Assembly (NCBI GenBank): GCA_947643415.1
Contig: CANRWA010000008.1
Location: 24,541 to 88,540 of the forward strand
DNA: 64,000 bases
Direction of reading: 5' to 3'
Origin: an uncultured Clostridia bacterium
Lineage (GTDB): Bacteria; Bacillota; Clostridia; Lachnospirales; Lachnospiraceae
This document shows, piece by piece, positions 52,697 through 61,348 of the stretch. Position numbers and translations under genes: made by a program. Position 1 is the stretch's first letter; each line of letters starts with the position of its first letter. A model generated the notes under the pieces. It was given only the letters and a program-made list of their open reading frames with translations, had not been told where the DNA came from and did not search any database.

Positions 52697-53199
52697 ATTG
52701 TTGGATCGTGAAAAATCGTGGCGTTTGGCGGGTGATAGGTGAATACTAAGAAGCAGGCAAAAAGAATACACACCAGAATACAGAGTAATAATGTGTATGA
52801 TTCCAGCCTGCAGGATCGTGTAAGCCTGTAAGAGAGCAAAAAGGCAATAACAATGCTTAAAATGAATGTACTAATATCCAGGACAAAGACATTCTTACTA
52901 AGAATGGAAGTATACGTATAGTAAAAAATCGGGATTAGAAATGCACCCACTAAAATTCCGAAACATAAAGCAGAAGTAATGCATGAGTATTTTTGCCGGA
53001 GTTTTAAAATCATAATAAGTGAATACAGTAACATTGGAAAGAATAATAATTTCATGTGTTCCCATATAGACTCATTAACTGGCGTAAAGAGTCCAACTAT
53101 AGGATTGTTTTTGGTCCAATCATATAGAAAATGTGCAAGTGTTCCTGTAATCAGGACAAAAATAATTCCGATAATTGTATATTTTTTTAAATCTTTCAT
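52675..53199 (-). CDS. DUF6512-type membrane protein
   Basis: A 174-residue protein with about five membrane segments (IIGIIFVLITGTLAHFLYDW, LLFFPMLLYSLIMIL, FGILVGAFLIPIFYYTY and others). FTPVNESIWEHMKLLFFP is the family's conserved N-E-S-x-W-E-H motif near residue 40. Function unknown. ATG 53199 on the minus strand follows GAGGT. The last residues SSTAPI and the TGA stop come from the right arm of the palindrome, so the C-terminus was set by the repeat's insertion. Confidence 0.82.
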   Translation of the reverse strand: MKDLKKYTIIGIIFVLITGTLAHFLYDWTKNNPIVGLFTPVNESIWEHMKLLFFPMLLYSLIMILKLRQKYSCITSALCFGILVGAFLIPIFYYTYTSILSKNVFVLDISTFILSIVIAFLLSYRLTRSCRLESYTLLLCILVCILFACFLVFTYHPPNATIFHDPTISSTAPI

Positions 53200-53279
53200 A
53201 GAAAATACCTCATGTATAGTATATGAAACGAAGGAATTATTATGTATTCCGGCATGATCAAATTTTTTTAAAAAAGCTG

Positions 53280-53307
53280 TTGACGAATGGGAAATATATG
53301 GTATAAT
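53280..53307 (+). promoter_or_regulatory. Promoter of rpsU
   Basis: TTGACG (53280-53285), 16-bp spacer, TATAAT (53302-53307). The 79-bp leader has a double ribosome-binding site GGAGGGAGG before the start. Confidence 0.8.
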
Positions 53308-53385
53308 TTATGTTAGTGCAAAAAATACCCAATCAGTTGTATTAGAAGCACAATTTACAACTGGAGGGAGGTTAGGTGTGATACA

Positions 53386-53562
53386 ATGTCTAGTGTAACA
53401 GTGAAAGAAAACGAATCATTGGACAGCGCATTGCGTCGTTTTAAACGGAATTGCGCAAAGGCTGGTATTCAGCAGGAGATTCGTAAGAGAGAGCATTATG
53501 AAAAACCAAGCGTAAGACGTAAGAAAAAGTCTGAAGCGGCTCGTAAAAGGAAATTCAAATAA
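53386..53562 (+). CDS. rpsU: 30S ribosomal protein S21
   Basis: A 58-residue protein, too short for many ORF callers. [20 protein letters not shown] and [20 protein letters not shown] (with the end KRKFK) match S21, which sits near the 3' end of 16S rRNA and helps mRNA binding. ATG 53386 follows the GGAGGGAGG region at 15 bases; a closer GGTGTG lies 6 bases before it. It is a monocistronic gene with a strong promoter and an 18-bp terminator hairpin. Confidence 0.97.
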   Translation: MSSVTVKENESLDSALRRFKRNCAKAGIQQEIRKREHYEKPSVRRKKKSEAARKRKFK

Positions 53563-53571
53563 TAGCACATA

Positions 53572-53614
53572 GAAAGAAACCTGTTTTCATATATTGTGAA
53601 AACAGGTTTCTTTC
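53572..53614. terminator. Terminator of rpsU
   Basis: A perfect 18-bp stem: 53572-53589 with 53597-53614, loop TATATTG. The right arm ends TTTCTTTC and T-rich sequence follows. Confidence 0.93.
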
Positions 53615-53623
53615 GTTATAGCC

Positions 53624-53641
53624 CAGCGACGCCAATTTGAA
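53624..53641 (+). repeat. Palindromic-family repeat, single-arm copy before yqfC
   Basis: CAGCGACGCCAATTTGAA differs from the arm at 52647 (CAACGGCGCCAATTTGAA) at two positions. No second arm is seen. Confidence 0.65.
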
Positions 53642-53704
53642 CCATGGTCCGGTACCGGCAATTCTCAGGAACTTACATGAATCATATCTGTACAGCTAAA
53701 AATC

Positions 53705-54022
53705 ATGGCACAGATTCACAAAAAAGTGCATATATTGAATAGAAAGCACAGGCTGGGGCTTGGTATGAAGAAAATATCTGAAAAGCTGGATCTGGCGCCA
53801 GATATACTGGAAGGGTCCACTATATTAAATATGTATGGAAACCAGAGTGCACTGGTGGAAAATTATAAATCGATCATAGAATATTCACCTACTCTCGTTA
53901 AACTCCAGGGCAGACATGTGAAGCTGCTGATCGAGGGGGCAAATCTTACCATCGAACGTTTTACGCAGGAGGACTGTAAAATTCTTGGGAATATCCAAAG
54001 TGTACAGGTAATTCCCACATAA
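53705..54022 (+). CDS. yqfC: Sporulation protein YqfC
   Basis: A 105-residue protein of the YabP/YqfC family, expressed in the mother cell during sporulation in Bacillus. The core KISEKLDLAPDILEGSTILNM and LIEGANLTIERFTQEDCKILG follows the family pattern. The first 20 residues are not family-like and ATG 53705 has no good site, so the true start may be ATG 53765 (MKKISEKLDL), giving 85 residues. It is followed 15 bp later by yqfD, as in other spore formers. Confidence 0.88.
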   Translation: MAQIHKKVHILNRKHRLGLGMKKISEKLDLAPDILEGSTILNMYGNQSALVENYKSIIEYSPTLVKLQGRHVKLLIEGANLTIERFTQEDCKILGNIQSVQVIPT

Positions 54023-54037
54023 TAAGGAGGGATTGGC

Positions 54038-55285
54038 TTGAAGTGGCTTAAGGGATATATTGAATGTCGGCTCTGCGGTGGATCACTGGAACGGTTTCTG
54101 AATATGTGCCGGCATCATGGTATTCATATATGGAAATTACGGCAGACAGAAGAGATACATATGTGCATGTATGCAAAGGATTATGTGCTTCTGATTCCTC
54201 TGTGTGCCAAGTCGGCAGTACATCCGCATCTGGTGAGGAAGAGAGGACTTCCATTCCAGATACTGAAGATGTGGAGAAACTGGACATTTTATTCCGGTTT
54301 TCTCTTTTTTTTGGTTATACTTTTTGTATTGTCATCTTATTTATGGGAGATTACCTATAGTGGACAGAGAAGCTTTTCAAGGGAGACGCTCTCTGCCGAC
54401 GTAGAGGGTATGGAAGTCTATCCTGGCATGAAGAGAAGCCGTCTCGACTGTGATGCCATTGAAAAGAGGCTGAGGGAGATCCACCCTGAGATCAGTTGGG
54501 TTTCAGCAGAAGAGATCGGAAGCGTGCTGAAGATATCCATCAAGGAAGGCAAAGAAAGTGTAGAGCACGAAAAGACAGGAACACCCTGCCACCTCATCGC
54601 TCCCTATGACGGTACCGTACAGGAGATATCAGTCAGCCGGGGTACGGCGAAAGTGAAAAAAGGCAAGAAGGTGAAGAAGGGGGATATTCTCATCAGTGGT
54701 TTGGTTCCGGTCACGGATGACAGTGACCAGGTGAGGGAGTATATGACAGTTGCCGCAAAGGGTGAGGTCAGTATTCTTGTACGGCAGGAGTTTTCAGAGC
54801 CGATATCCACTCATTATAAGAAGAAAGAGTATACGGGAAATAATGTGACACAATGGATGTTTCAGTGGCAGAACCAGAGGATTTCCCTAAAAAATCCTTT
54901 TAAACGGTTGGATAATTCAGCCGAATATGATATAATTACTGAAATATGTGTTGACAGGACGATTCATCCGCTCCCGGTTTCTGTTCTGGCAGAACGACAG
55001 GAATTCAGGAATTATAAGACGGTAGATGCTGTTTATACAAAAGATGAATTAAGAAAAGAAGGGATGCGCAGGTACCAGCGCAGGATGGAGCAGTTGACAG
55101 AGGATGATATGGAATTGTCTTCACACAGGGCGGTGATGAAGCAGCAGGATGAAAAGACATGGCTGCTGCAGGGGGAGATCTCTTTTCTCTGCAAAAAGAT
55201 GGCGGCAAAGGAGGTTTCTGAGGAAGAGGCCAGAGTGGAACAGCCGGAACCGTCCCCAGAGGAATCTGGCAACTCTGCCGGGTGA
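54038..55285 (+). CDS. yqfD: Sporulation protein YqfD
   Basis: A 415-residue membrane-anchored sporulation protein. TTG 54038 follows AAGGAGGG and gives MKWLKGYIECRL. One membrane segment (SGFLFFLVILFVLSSYL) lies at about residue 93; the outside region has a BON-like part (DCDAIEKRLREIHPEISWVSAEEIG) and a beta-rich end. The stop overlaps the phoH leader closely. It belongs with yqfC and phoH in the conserved sporulation-housekeeping string. Confidence 0.92.
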   Translation: MKWLKGYIECRLCGGSLERFLNMCRHHGIHIWKLRQTEEIHMCMYAKDYVLLIPLCAKSAVHPHLVRKRGLPFQILKMWRNWTFYSGFLFFLVILFVLSSYLWEITYSGQRSFSRETLSADVEGMEVYPGMKRSRLDCDAIEKRLREIHPEISWVSAEEIGSVLKISIKEGKESVEHEKTGTPCHLIAPYDGTVQEISVSRGTAKVKKGKKVKKGDILISGLVPVTDDSDQVREYMTVAAKGEVSILVRQEFSEPISTHYKKKEYTGNNVTQWMFQWQNQRISLKNPFKRLDNSAEYDIITEICVDRTIHPLPVSVLAERQEFRNYKTVDAVYTKDELRKEGMRRYQRRMEQLTEDDMELSSHRAVMKQQDEKTWLLQGEISFLCKKMAAKEVSEEEARVEQPEPSPEESGNSAG

Positions 55286-55305
55286 GAAAATGGAGGAATG
55301 ACAGC

Positions 55306-56355
55306 ATGGAGGACCAGGAGATTATTTTTGATATACCGATTGAACATGAACGCAATATATTTGGCGGCCTGGACTGCTTTGTAAAAAAGATTGAAAAGGC
55401 ACTTCAGGTCAGTGTGATACTTCGGGATGGGTCAGTGAAGATACAGGGGGAGAAAGAACGGATCCATGAGGCAGAACATGTCTTTGGGGAACTGATGGCC
55501 CTATCGAAACGTGGCAATACGATCACAGAGCAGAATGTAGATTATCTGTTATCACTACAGCGGGATCATATGGAAGTGTCTATGGCAGAGATTGACAGGG
55601 AACTCATTGGGTTTACGGTTCAGGGAAAGCCCATTAAACCGAAGACGCTGGGACAGCAGAGATACGTTGGCCAGATCCGGGATAAGATGATGGTATTTGG
55701 GATCGGTCCGGCGGGGACCGGTAAGACATATCTTGCCATGGCCATGGCAATACAGGCATTTAAAAACGATGAGGTGGGGAAGATCATATTGACGCGTCCG
55801 GCTATCGAGGCAGGAGAAAACCTGGGTTTTCTGCCCGGTGACCTGCAGAGTAAGATCGACCCTTATCTGCGTCCACTCTACGATGCACTGTATCAGATTA
55901 TGGGGGCAGATGCTTTTCTCAAAAATTCAGAAAAGGGATTGATCGAGGTGGCACCATTGGCATACATGCGTGGGCGTACACTGGATAATGCGTTTATCAT
56001 TCTGGATGAGGCGCAGAATACGACTCCGGCGCAGATGAAGATGTTCCTGACACGGATTGGCTTTGGGTCCAAAGTAGTGATTACAGGAGATCTGTCACAG
56101 AAGGATCTTCCCTTTAGCACGGAGTCTGGCCTTGAACAGGCAGCTTCTGTATTAAAGGATGTGGAGGAGATCGGTTTCAGCTATCTCACCAATAAAGATG
56201 TTGTGCGCCATCCACTGGTGCAGAAGATCGTACATGCCTATGAGAAGTTTGAGGCGAGGGAGAAGTACAGGGAATCCCGGAGACAGCCTGAGAAGCGGAC
56301 AGGCGTTCGAAGGCAGGAGGGCAGGAATGCCAGTGGCAGGGGCAGGAAAAAGTGA
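55306..56355 (+). CDS. phoH: PhoH family ATPase
   Basis: A 349-residue cytoplasmic ATPase. The P-loop is FGIGPAGTGKTYLAMAM and Walker B NAFIILDEAQNTTPAQMKMFLT. An N-terminal KH-like part precedes it. PhoH proteins are linked to RNA handling and are almost always next to ybeY, as here. ATG 55306 is chosen because GGAGG lies 9 bases upstream; GTG 55282 is in frame but overlaps yqfD and lacks a site. The C-terminus is basic (RGRKK). Confidence 0.94.
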   Translation: MEDQEIIFDIPIEHERNIFGGLDCFVKKIEKALQVSVILRDGSVKIQGEKERIHEAEHVFGELMALSKRGNTITEQNVDYLLSLQRDHMEVSMAEIDRELIGFTVQGKPIKPKTLGQQRYVGQIRDKMMVFGIGPAGTGKTYLAMAMAIQAFKNDEVGKIILTRPAIEAGENLGFLPGDLQSKIDPYLRPLYDALYQIMGADAFLKNSEKGLIEVAPLAYMRGRTLDNAFIILDEAQNTTPAQMKMFLTRIGFGSKVVITGDLSQKDLPFSTESGLEQAASVLKDVEEIGFSYLTNKDVVRHPLVQKIVHAYEKFEAREKYRESRRQPEKRTGVRRQEGRNASGRGRKK

Positions 56356-56387
56356 GGAATTGTTAACGATCCGAACCGGAGGAATAT

Positions 56388-56885
56388 ATGACAGTTTATT
56401 TAGAAGATGAAAGCGGGTATGATTTTGATTTTTCTGTGAGAGGGCAATTGGACAAGCTGATCCGTTCTGTGGCAGAATATATTCAGTGTCCTTATGAGTT
56501 GGAGGTCAGCGTCTCCATTGTGACGAAAGACATGATCCATGAAATGAACCGGCAGTTCAGGGAGGCAGACCGTCCCACCGATGTTTTGAGCTTTCCGATG
56601 ATGGAGTATGACAGACCGGCAGATTTTGAAGGAGAGGCTTTTTCTCGTTCCATGGCAGTTTCACCAGATACAGAAGAGCTTGTGCTGGGGGATATCGTCC
56701 TCTGTGCTGAGGTGATACATGAGCAGGCACAGGAGTATGGGCATTCTGAGCTGCGGGAATTTTCCTTTCTGACTGTGCACAGCATGCTTCATCTTTTTGG
56801 TTATGACCACATAGATGAAGGAGAACGGGAAGAGATGGAAAAGGAACAGAGAGCTATCATGGAGCAATTGAAGATCTATCGGTAA
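56388..56885 (+). CDS. ybeY: rRNA maturation endonuclease YbeY
   Basis: YbeY is a metal-dependent ribonuclease for 16S 3'-end maturation and ribosome quality control. The motif HSMLHLFGYDHID gives the H-x3-H-x5-H zinc site. It is 165 residues, with RPTDVLSFPM typical of the family. ATG 56388 follows GGAGG. It is 32 bp after phoH. Confidence 0.96.
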   Translation: MTVYLEDESGYDFDFSVRGQLDKLIRSVAEYIQCPYELEVSVSIVTKDMIHEMNRQFREADRPTDVLSFPMMEYDRPADFEGEAFSRSMAVSPDTEELVLGDIVLCAEVIHEQAQEYGHSELREFSFLTVHSMLHLFGYDHIDEGEREEMEKEQRAIMEQLKIYR

Positions 56886-56945
56886 AAGACAGTGTGGAAA
56901 ATAAGAATGTGCTTCTTTTACTAATGGTTCAGAATGGAGGATAAG

Positions 56946-58067
56946 ATGACACAGAAACAAAAACAGATTATTTATGGAGTTGTGGCGCTGGCAATCGTAT
57001 CTGCGTTTGCATTTGGCAGCTTTCTTGTTTACCGGCAGCGGGAGGCAGACGGCAATGGGACAGCGGATAATGTCTCTCCTTCTGCTACAGAGGCAGTACC
57101 GACACCGACACCGGTACCGACAGCAGATCCTCATCAGGGACAGGTGAGGAGTTCGATGACTGGAAAGTGGGTTGATGAAAAGGTAGAGAATAAGCGTGCT
57201 TTCGCTGTTATGATCAATAATATTGGATATGCTTTTAAGCATCAGGAAGGTACTTCCAAGGCTGACATTATTTATGAGGCGCTGGCAGAAGGCGGAATCA
57301 CTCGTATGATGGCTGTCTACCAGGATGTATCTAAGGTAAAAAAGATAGGGTCTGTACGCAGTGCCAGACATTATTATGTACAGTTCGCAACAGAGTGGGA
57401 TGCTGTTTTCTGCCATTTCGGACATACCAAATATGCTGTGTCGAAGATGGACAAATTAAAGACAGAGAACCTTAGCGGACTTTCCGGAATTGGCCCTGTC
57501 GTCTATGCCAGGACCAGCGCGTTGGCAGCGCCGCACAATGTATTTACCACAGGTGCCAAACTCCGTAAAGGAGCGAAAAAATTAGGATATTCCCTGAAGA
57601 AAAAAGAAGGGGGCAGGGCGGAGCATTTTACTTTTTATGAGAAGGATACGGATCTGGTATCAAAAAAGAAGGCAAAGAATATAACGATTCCCTTTTCAAA
57701 TTATTCTACCTGTCAGATGAAATATAATGCTAAGAAGAAGACATATTTTAAATACGAGTATGGGCAGAAACAAATGGACCAATGTTATAAAAAACAATTG
57801 TCTTTCAAAAATGTTATTATTCAGATGGTGGACGAGTCCAATATTGACCGAAATGGTTATCAGACCATGAAGCTGACGAACCATTCAGGGGAAGGATATT
57901 ATTGTTCCAATGGGAAACAGACCGCCATCACCTGGGAGCGAAGGGAAAAAGGAAATACAATGGTGTACAAGGATGCTGCGGGAAATGTACTTACGATAAA
58001 TCCCGGCAAGACATACATAGCTGTTTATCCGAAAAGCCGGAAAAAATTGATTCAAGTGAAAGGATGA
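56946..58067 (+). CDS. DUF3048-domain exported protein (YerB-like)
   Basis: A 373-residue protein with one N-terminal membrane anchor (IYGVVALAIVSAFAFGSFLVY), a T-P linker at about 45-70 (TPTPVPTADP), then a DUF3048 domain (AFAVMINNIGYAFKHQEGTSKADIIYEA; MMAVYQDVSKVKKIGSVRSARHYY with core GSVRSARHYY). Family members are exported and of unknown function. ATG 56946 follows GGAGG. It lies 60 bp after ybeY and 7 bp before the flippase gene. Confidence 0.9.
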   Translation: MTQKQKQIIYGVVALAIVSAFAFGSFLVYRQREADGNGTADNVSPSATEAVPTPTPVPTADPHQGQVRSSMTGKWVDEKVENKRAFAVMINNIGYAFKHQEGTSKADIIYEALAEGGITRMMAVYQDVSKVKKIGSVRSARHYYVQFATEWDAVFCHFGHTKYAVSKMDKLKTENLSGLSGIGPVVYARTSALAAPHNVFTTGAKLRKGAKKLGYSLKKKEGGRAEHFTFYEKDTDLVSKKKAKNITIPFSNYSTCQMKYNAKKKTYFKYEYGQKQMDQCYKKQLSFKNVIIQMVDESNIDRNGYQTMKLTNHSGEGYYCSNGKQTAITWERREKGNTMVYKDAAGNVLTINPGKTYIAVYPKSRKKLIQVKG

Positions 58068-58074
58068 AGATCCA

Positions 58075-59742
58075 TTGAGTACGAAGAACGAGAAAAAACG
58101 GGCCGATTATCTGAAGCAGGGGGGAGTGCTTGCCTTTGCTTCCCTTCTTGTACGCTTTATCGGCATGGTTTACCGTATTCCAATGTCAAATATACTGGGA
58201 GAGAAGGGCAATGGGATCTATGCTGTTGCCTTTGAGATTTATGATGTGATACTCATCATTTCCTCCTACAGCCTTCCACTGGCACTATCCAAGATTATTT
58301 CCGGACAGCAGGCAAAACGACAGCATCGCAACACAGGCAGGACATTCCGGGTAGCAATGGTATTTGCCGTGGTATCTGGCGGCATTTTTTGCCTGCTCCT
58401 CCTCTTTGGGGCGGGATTTATCGAGCGCAATATTTATCCGGAATATGAGGGGGTACAGATACCGCTCCGTGTCCTGGCGCCAACAATCTTTATCGTGGCA
58501 CTTCTTGGTGTATACCGGGGTTTCTTTCAGGGAAAGAAGACGATGATGCCGACAGCCGTTTCCCAGATCGTGGAACAGGTCATCAATGCTGTGGTCAGTG
58601 TGGCGGCAAGTTATCTTTTTATGAAATGGAATGCCGAGAGCCTGCAGCAGGCAGCATGGGGAGCGGCCGGAGGCACGCTTGGCACCTGTCTGGGTGCGGC
58701 CTCAGCACTTCTGATCGTATTATTTGTCTACTGGATCTATCGGCCGGTGCAGGCAAAATTGGAGCGGAGAGACCGCAATGCAAGGAATTATTCTTCTATA
58801 TATCTGTTCAAAATACTGATCATTACGATCGTTCCCATCGTTCTTTCGCAGACCGTATATAATATCAGTGGTCTGATCGATTATAAAGTATTTGGCGCGA
58901 TCTATGGCAGCAAGGGTGTGGATGAGCATACGATCAGCCAGCTTGTGGGGGTATACAGTTCCAAATACCGCCTGCTCTGCAGTGTTCCCATTGCGATCTC
59001 TACAGCAGTGGCCTCTTCCATGATCCCAAGTGCAGTGGCGGCATTTACCAATGGAGATACAAAACAATGGAAGAAAAATGTGTCTTCTGGGATAAAATTC
59101 AATATGATCGTTGCCATCCCCTGTGCGGCTGGCCTTATGATGCTTGGAATCCCTATCGTAAAAATGTTGTTTTATTCCCATGAATATGTACAGGGAGTTC
59201 CCAGCCATGTGTTTGGGGGCAGAATGCTTATGACAGGGGCTGTTGCTATTGTTTTTTATGCTCTTTCGAATGTCACAGGAGGGGCGCTGCAGAGCATTGA
59301 TAAGATGCGCCTGCCAGTGATCCACTCCGCAGTATCTCTTGCCATTCATGTGGGTCTGGTAGCCTTATTGCTGAAATATACAGATGTTGGTATCTATGCA
59401 CTGATCATTGGGAATGTAACGTTCCCCATTATTGTATATATTCTGAATTTAATGGCGATCAAACGCTATGTGCCGTCATACCGACAGGAAGTTATAAAGA
59501 CATTCCTTGCCCCGGTTGCGGCGTCCTTGTGGATGGGGGTTGCCATTGCACTGGTTTACTGGCTGCTTGGAATGCTCTTTTCATCTAACATGGTCCGTAC
59601 CCTGTTGTCCGTCTGTGTGGGAGTTTTTGTGTACTTTATGGTATTTCTCATATTGCGGGGACTGACAAAAGATGAATTGTATGATTTTCCAATGGGACGC
59701 AGGCTGTATCTTCTGGCACGGAAGCTGCATGTAATGAATTGA
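58075..59742 (+). CDS. SpoVB/MurJ-type flippase (MOP superfamily)
   Basis: A 555-residue protein with about 14 membrane segments. QGGVLAFASLLVRFIGMVYRIPMSNILGEKGNGIYAVAFEIYD (core FIGMVYRIPM) is the start typical of SpoVB and Lipid II-type flippases; VYRGFFQGKKTMMPTAVSQ is another family segment. It moves lipid-linked sugars, probably for cell-wall or spore-cortex synthesis. Start TTG 58075 follows AAAGGATG. It closes the run from yqfC. A further 188 bp without genes follow. Confidence 0.92.
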   Translation: MSTKNEKKRADYLKQGGVLAFASLLVRFIGMVYRIPMSNILGEKGNGIYAVAFEIYDVILIISSYSLPLALSKIISGQQAKRQHRNTGRTFRVAMVFAVVSGGIFCLLLLFGAGFIERNIYPEYEGVQIPLRVLAPTIFIVALLGVYRGFFQGKKTMMPTAVSQIVEQVINAVVSVAASYLFMKWNAESLQQAAWGAAGGTLGTCLGAASALLIVLFVYWIYRPVQAKLERRDRNARNYSSIYLFKILIITIVPIVLSQTVYNISGLIDYKVFGAIYGSKGVDEHTISQLVGVYSSKYRLLCSVPIAISTAVASSMIPSAVAAFTNGDTKQWKKNVSSGIKFNMIVAIPCAAGLMMLGIPIVKMLFYSHEYVQGVPSHVFGGRMLMTGAVAIVFYALSNVTGGALQSIDKMRLPVIHSAVSLAIHVGLVALLLKYTDVGIYALIIGNVTFPIIVYILNLMAIKRYVPSYRQEVIKTFLAPVAASLWMGVAIALVYWLLGMLFSSNMVRTLLSVCVGVFVYFMVFLILRGLTKDELYDFPMGRRLYLLARKLHVMN

Positions 59743-59930
59743 TCTTTATAATGGGCGCTGAATGCCATGCAGCGGAAGGCCTCGTCTTTATTTTCTCTCT
59801 GCAGGTAAAAAATTAACAATTTGTCCTGAAAAAGTACACAGAAAATACATTTCTTCTTTCTAAAATATCTATAAAAACAGTTCCATGACAGATTGGTCGG
59901 ATGACATCAGTATGGGAAAAGGAGGATGAT
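59743..59930 (+). other. Gene-free interval before the VTC gene
   Basis: It contains a short stem CGCTG/CAGCG near 59755-59773 followed by a T-rich stretch, possibly a weak terminator for the flippase gene. I could not define a confident promoter for the next operon. Confidence 0.4.
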
Positions 59931-60677
59931 ATGTCTGCTGTACAGTTTAATTTTAAGCGGTATGAAAAAAAGTATGTACTGACACCGGAACAATATGAAC
60001 AGTTTTTCTCTTTGCTGCAGCAATATATGAGAGTGGATCAATATGGTGTACATACAATCTGTAATATTTATTATGATACAGATCATTATGACCTGATACG
60101 CAGATCGATAGAAAAACCAGTATACAAGGAGAAATTCCGCCTGCGCAGTTATGGTGTGCCTGACCATGCAGATAATATCTTTGCTGAGATCAAGAAGAAA
60201 TATAAAGGTGTTGTATATAAGAGCCGGATCACTGCGGCCTGGGACAGTATCCAGCAAATGATCACAGAGGGATGTATACTTCCTGTTTCACCTCAGATAC
60301 AGGCGGAGATGCAGTGCCTCTTTCGGCGGTATCCCTTAGTTCCCAAAGTATATCTTGCCTACGAACGGATCGCCATGGAAGAATATCAGGATATGGGTAC
60401 CGGGCTGCGTATTACATTTGACCGGAATATCCGATGGCGGAAAGATAACCTGGATCTGTGTGCCGGAGACGAAGGATGGCCGGTACTGCCAGAAGAGCGT
60501 ATTATAATGGAAGTGAAGACACCAATGGCTGTTCCTTTGTGGATGGTTTCCCTGCTCAGCAGGTGTGGTATTTATCCGGGCTCTTTTTCGAAATATGGCA
60601 CATGTTATCTGCGGTATATCGCAGCCCATGAATTTGCACGAAAAAATACGTTAATAGAGAGGACAAACAAATGTTAA
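59931..60677 (+). CDS. VTC-domain (triphosphate-tunnel) protein
   Basis: A 248-residue soluble protein of the VTC/CYTH superfamily. The basic and acidic tunnel residues show in FKRYEKKYVLTPEQYEQF, IYYDTDHYDLIRRS, KFRLRSYGVP, IFAEIKKKYKGVVYKSR, RITFDRNIRWR, IIMEVKTPMAVPLWM and YGTCYL. In yeast VTC makes polyphosphate; bacterial members next to a DUF4956 gene are annotated as polyphosphate polymerase domain proteins, with no assigned activity that I know of. ATG 59931 follows AAAGGAGG. It overlaps the DUF4956 gene by 7 bp. Confidence 0.92.
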   Translation: MSAVQFNFKRYEKKYVLTPEQYEQFFSLLQQYMRVDQYGVHTICNIYYDTDHYDLIRRSIEKPVYKEKFRLRSYGVPDHADNIFAEIKKKYKGVVYKSRITAAWDSIQQMITEGCILPVSPQIQAEMQCLFRRYPLVPKVYLAYERIAMEEYQDMGTGLRITFDRNIRWRKDNLDLCAGDEGWPVLPEERIIMEVKTPMAVPLWMVSLLSRCGIYPGSFSKYGTCYLRYIAAHEFARKNTLIERTNKC

Positions 60678-61333
60678 ATAGTATCATTACCTTACCAATC
60701 ACCCTTCCAACCCTTCTGATCTGCCTGGTCACGGCGATTGCACTGGGGATCTTTACAGCCCTTGTATTTTCATTTCGTCAGCATCACAGTAAGAGTTTTA
60801 TGCTGACATTGGCGCTGCTGCCTATGGCAGTGTGTATCGTGATCATGATGGTTAATGGAAATATCGGTGCCGGTTTCGCTGTGGCAGGAACATTTACCTT
60901 AGTTCGCTTCCGCAGTATCCCAGGGACAGCAAGAGAGATCTCTGCGATTTTTGTGGACATGGTCATTGGATTTACTCTTGGTATGGGGTATATAGGTATA
61001 GCCGTAGTATTTTTCCTGCTTGCCGCGTTGCTTACCATGATCCTGACCCTCGTAAATTTTGGAGCGCCATCAAAAATAGAAAAGCAGCTCAGGATCACAA
61101 TACCCGAGGATTTTGATTATAATGAATTGTTTGATGATGTATTTGCAAAATATACGGAAAAGGCAGAGATGGAACAGATCAGGACAACCAATATGGGAAC
61201 TCTTTTTGAATTATCCTATCGTGTTGTATTTCCGGATAAGAGGATTCCAAAGGAATTTATTGATGAACTGCGTACCCGTAATGGCAACCTGAATATAGTC
61301 ATCAATGATTTTACTGAAATGATGACTTTATAA
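60671..61333 (+). CDS. DUF4956-domain membrane protein
   Basis: A 220-residue protein with about four membrane segments in the first 125 residues (TLLICLVTAIALGIFTALVF, FMLTLALLPMAVCIVIMMV, YIGIAVVFFLLAALLTMILTL) and a soluble C-terminal domain (RITIPEDFDYNELFDDVFAKY). The middle segment GNIGAGFAVAGTFTLVRFRSIPGTAREISAIF (core RFRSIPGTAREI) is strongly conserved. It is translationally coupled to the VTC gene and followed at 15 bp by the beta-helix protein. Probably a transport or anchoring partner for the VTC protein. Confidence 0.92.
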   Translation: MLNSIITLPITLPTLLICLVTAIALGIFTALVFSFRQHHSKSFMLTLALLPMAVCIVIMMVNGNIGAGFAVAGTFTLVRFRSIPGTAREISAIFVDMVIGFTLGMGYIGIAVVFFLLAALLTMILTLVNFGAPSKIEKQLRITIPEDFDYNELFDDVFAKYTEKAEMEQIRTTNMGTLFELSYRVVFPDKRIPKEFIDELRTRNGNLNIVINDFTEMMTL

Positions 61334-61348
61334 GAGTAGGAGGATCCT

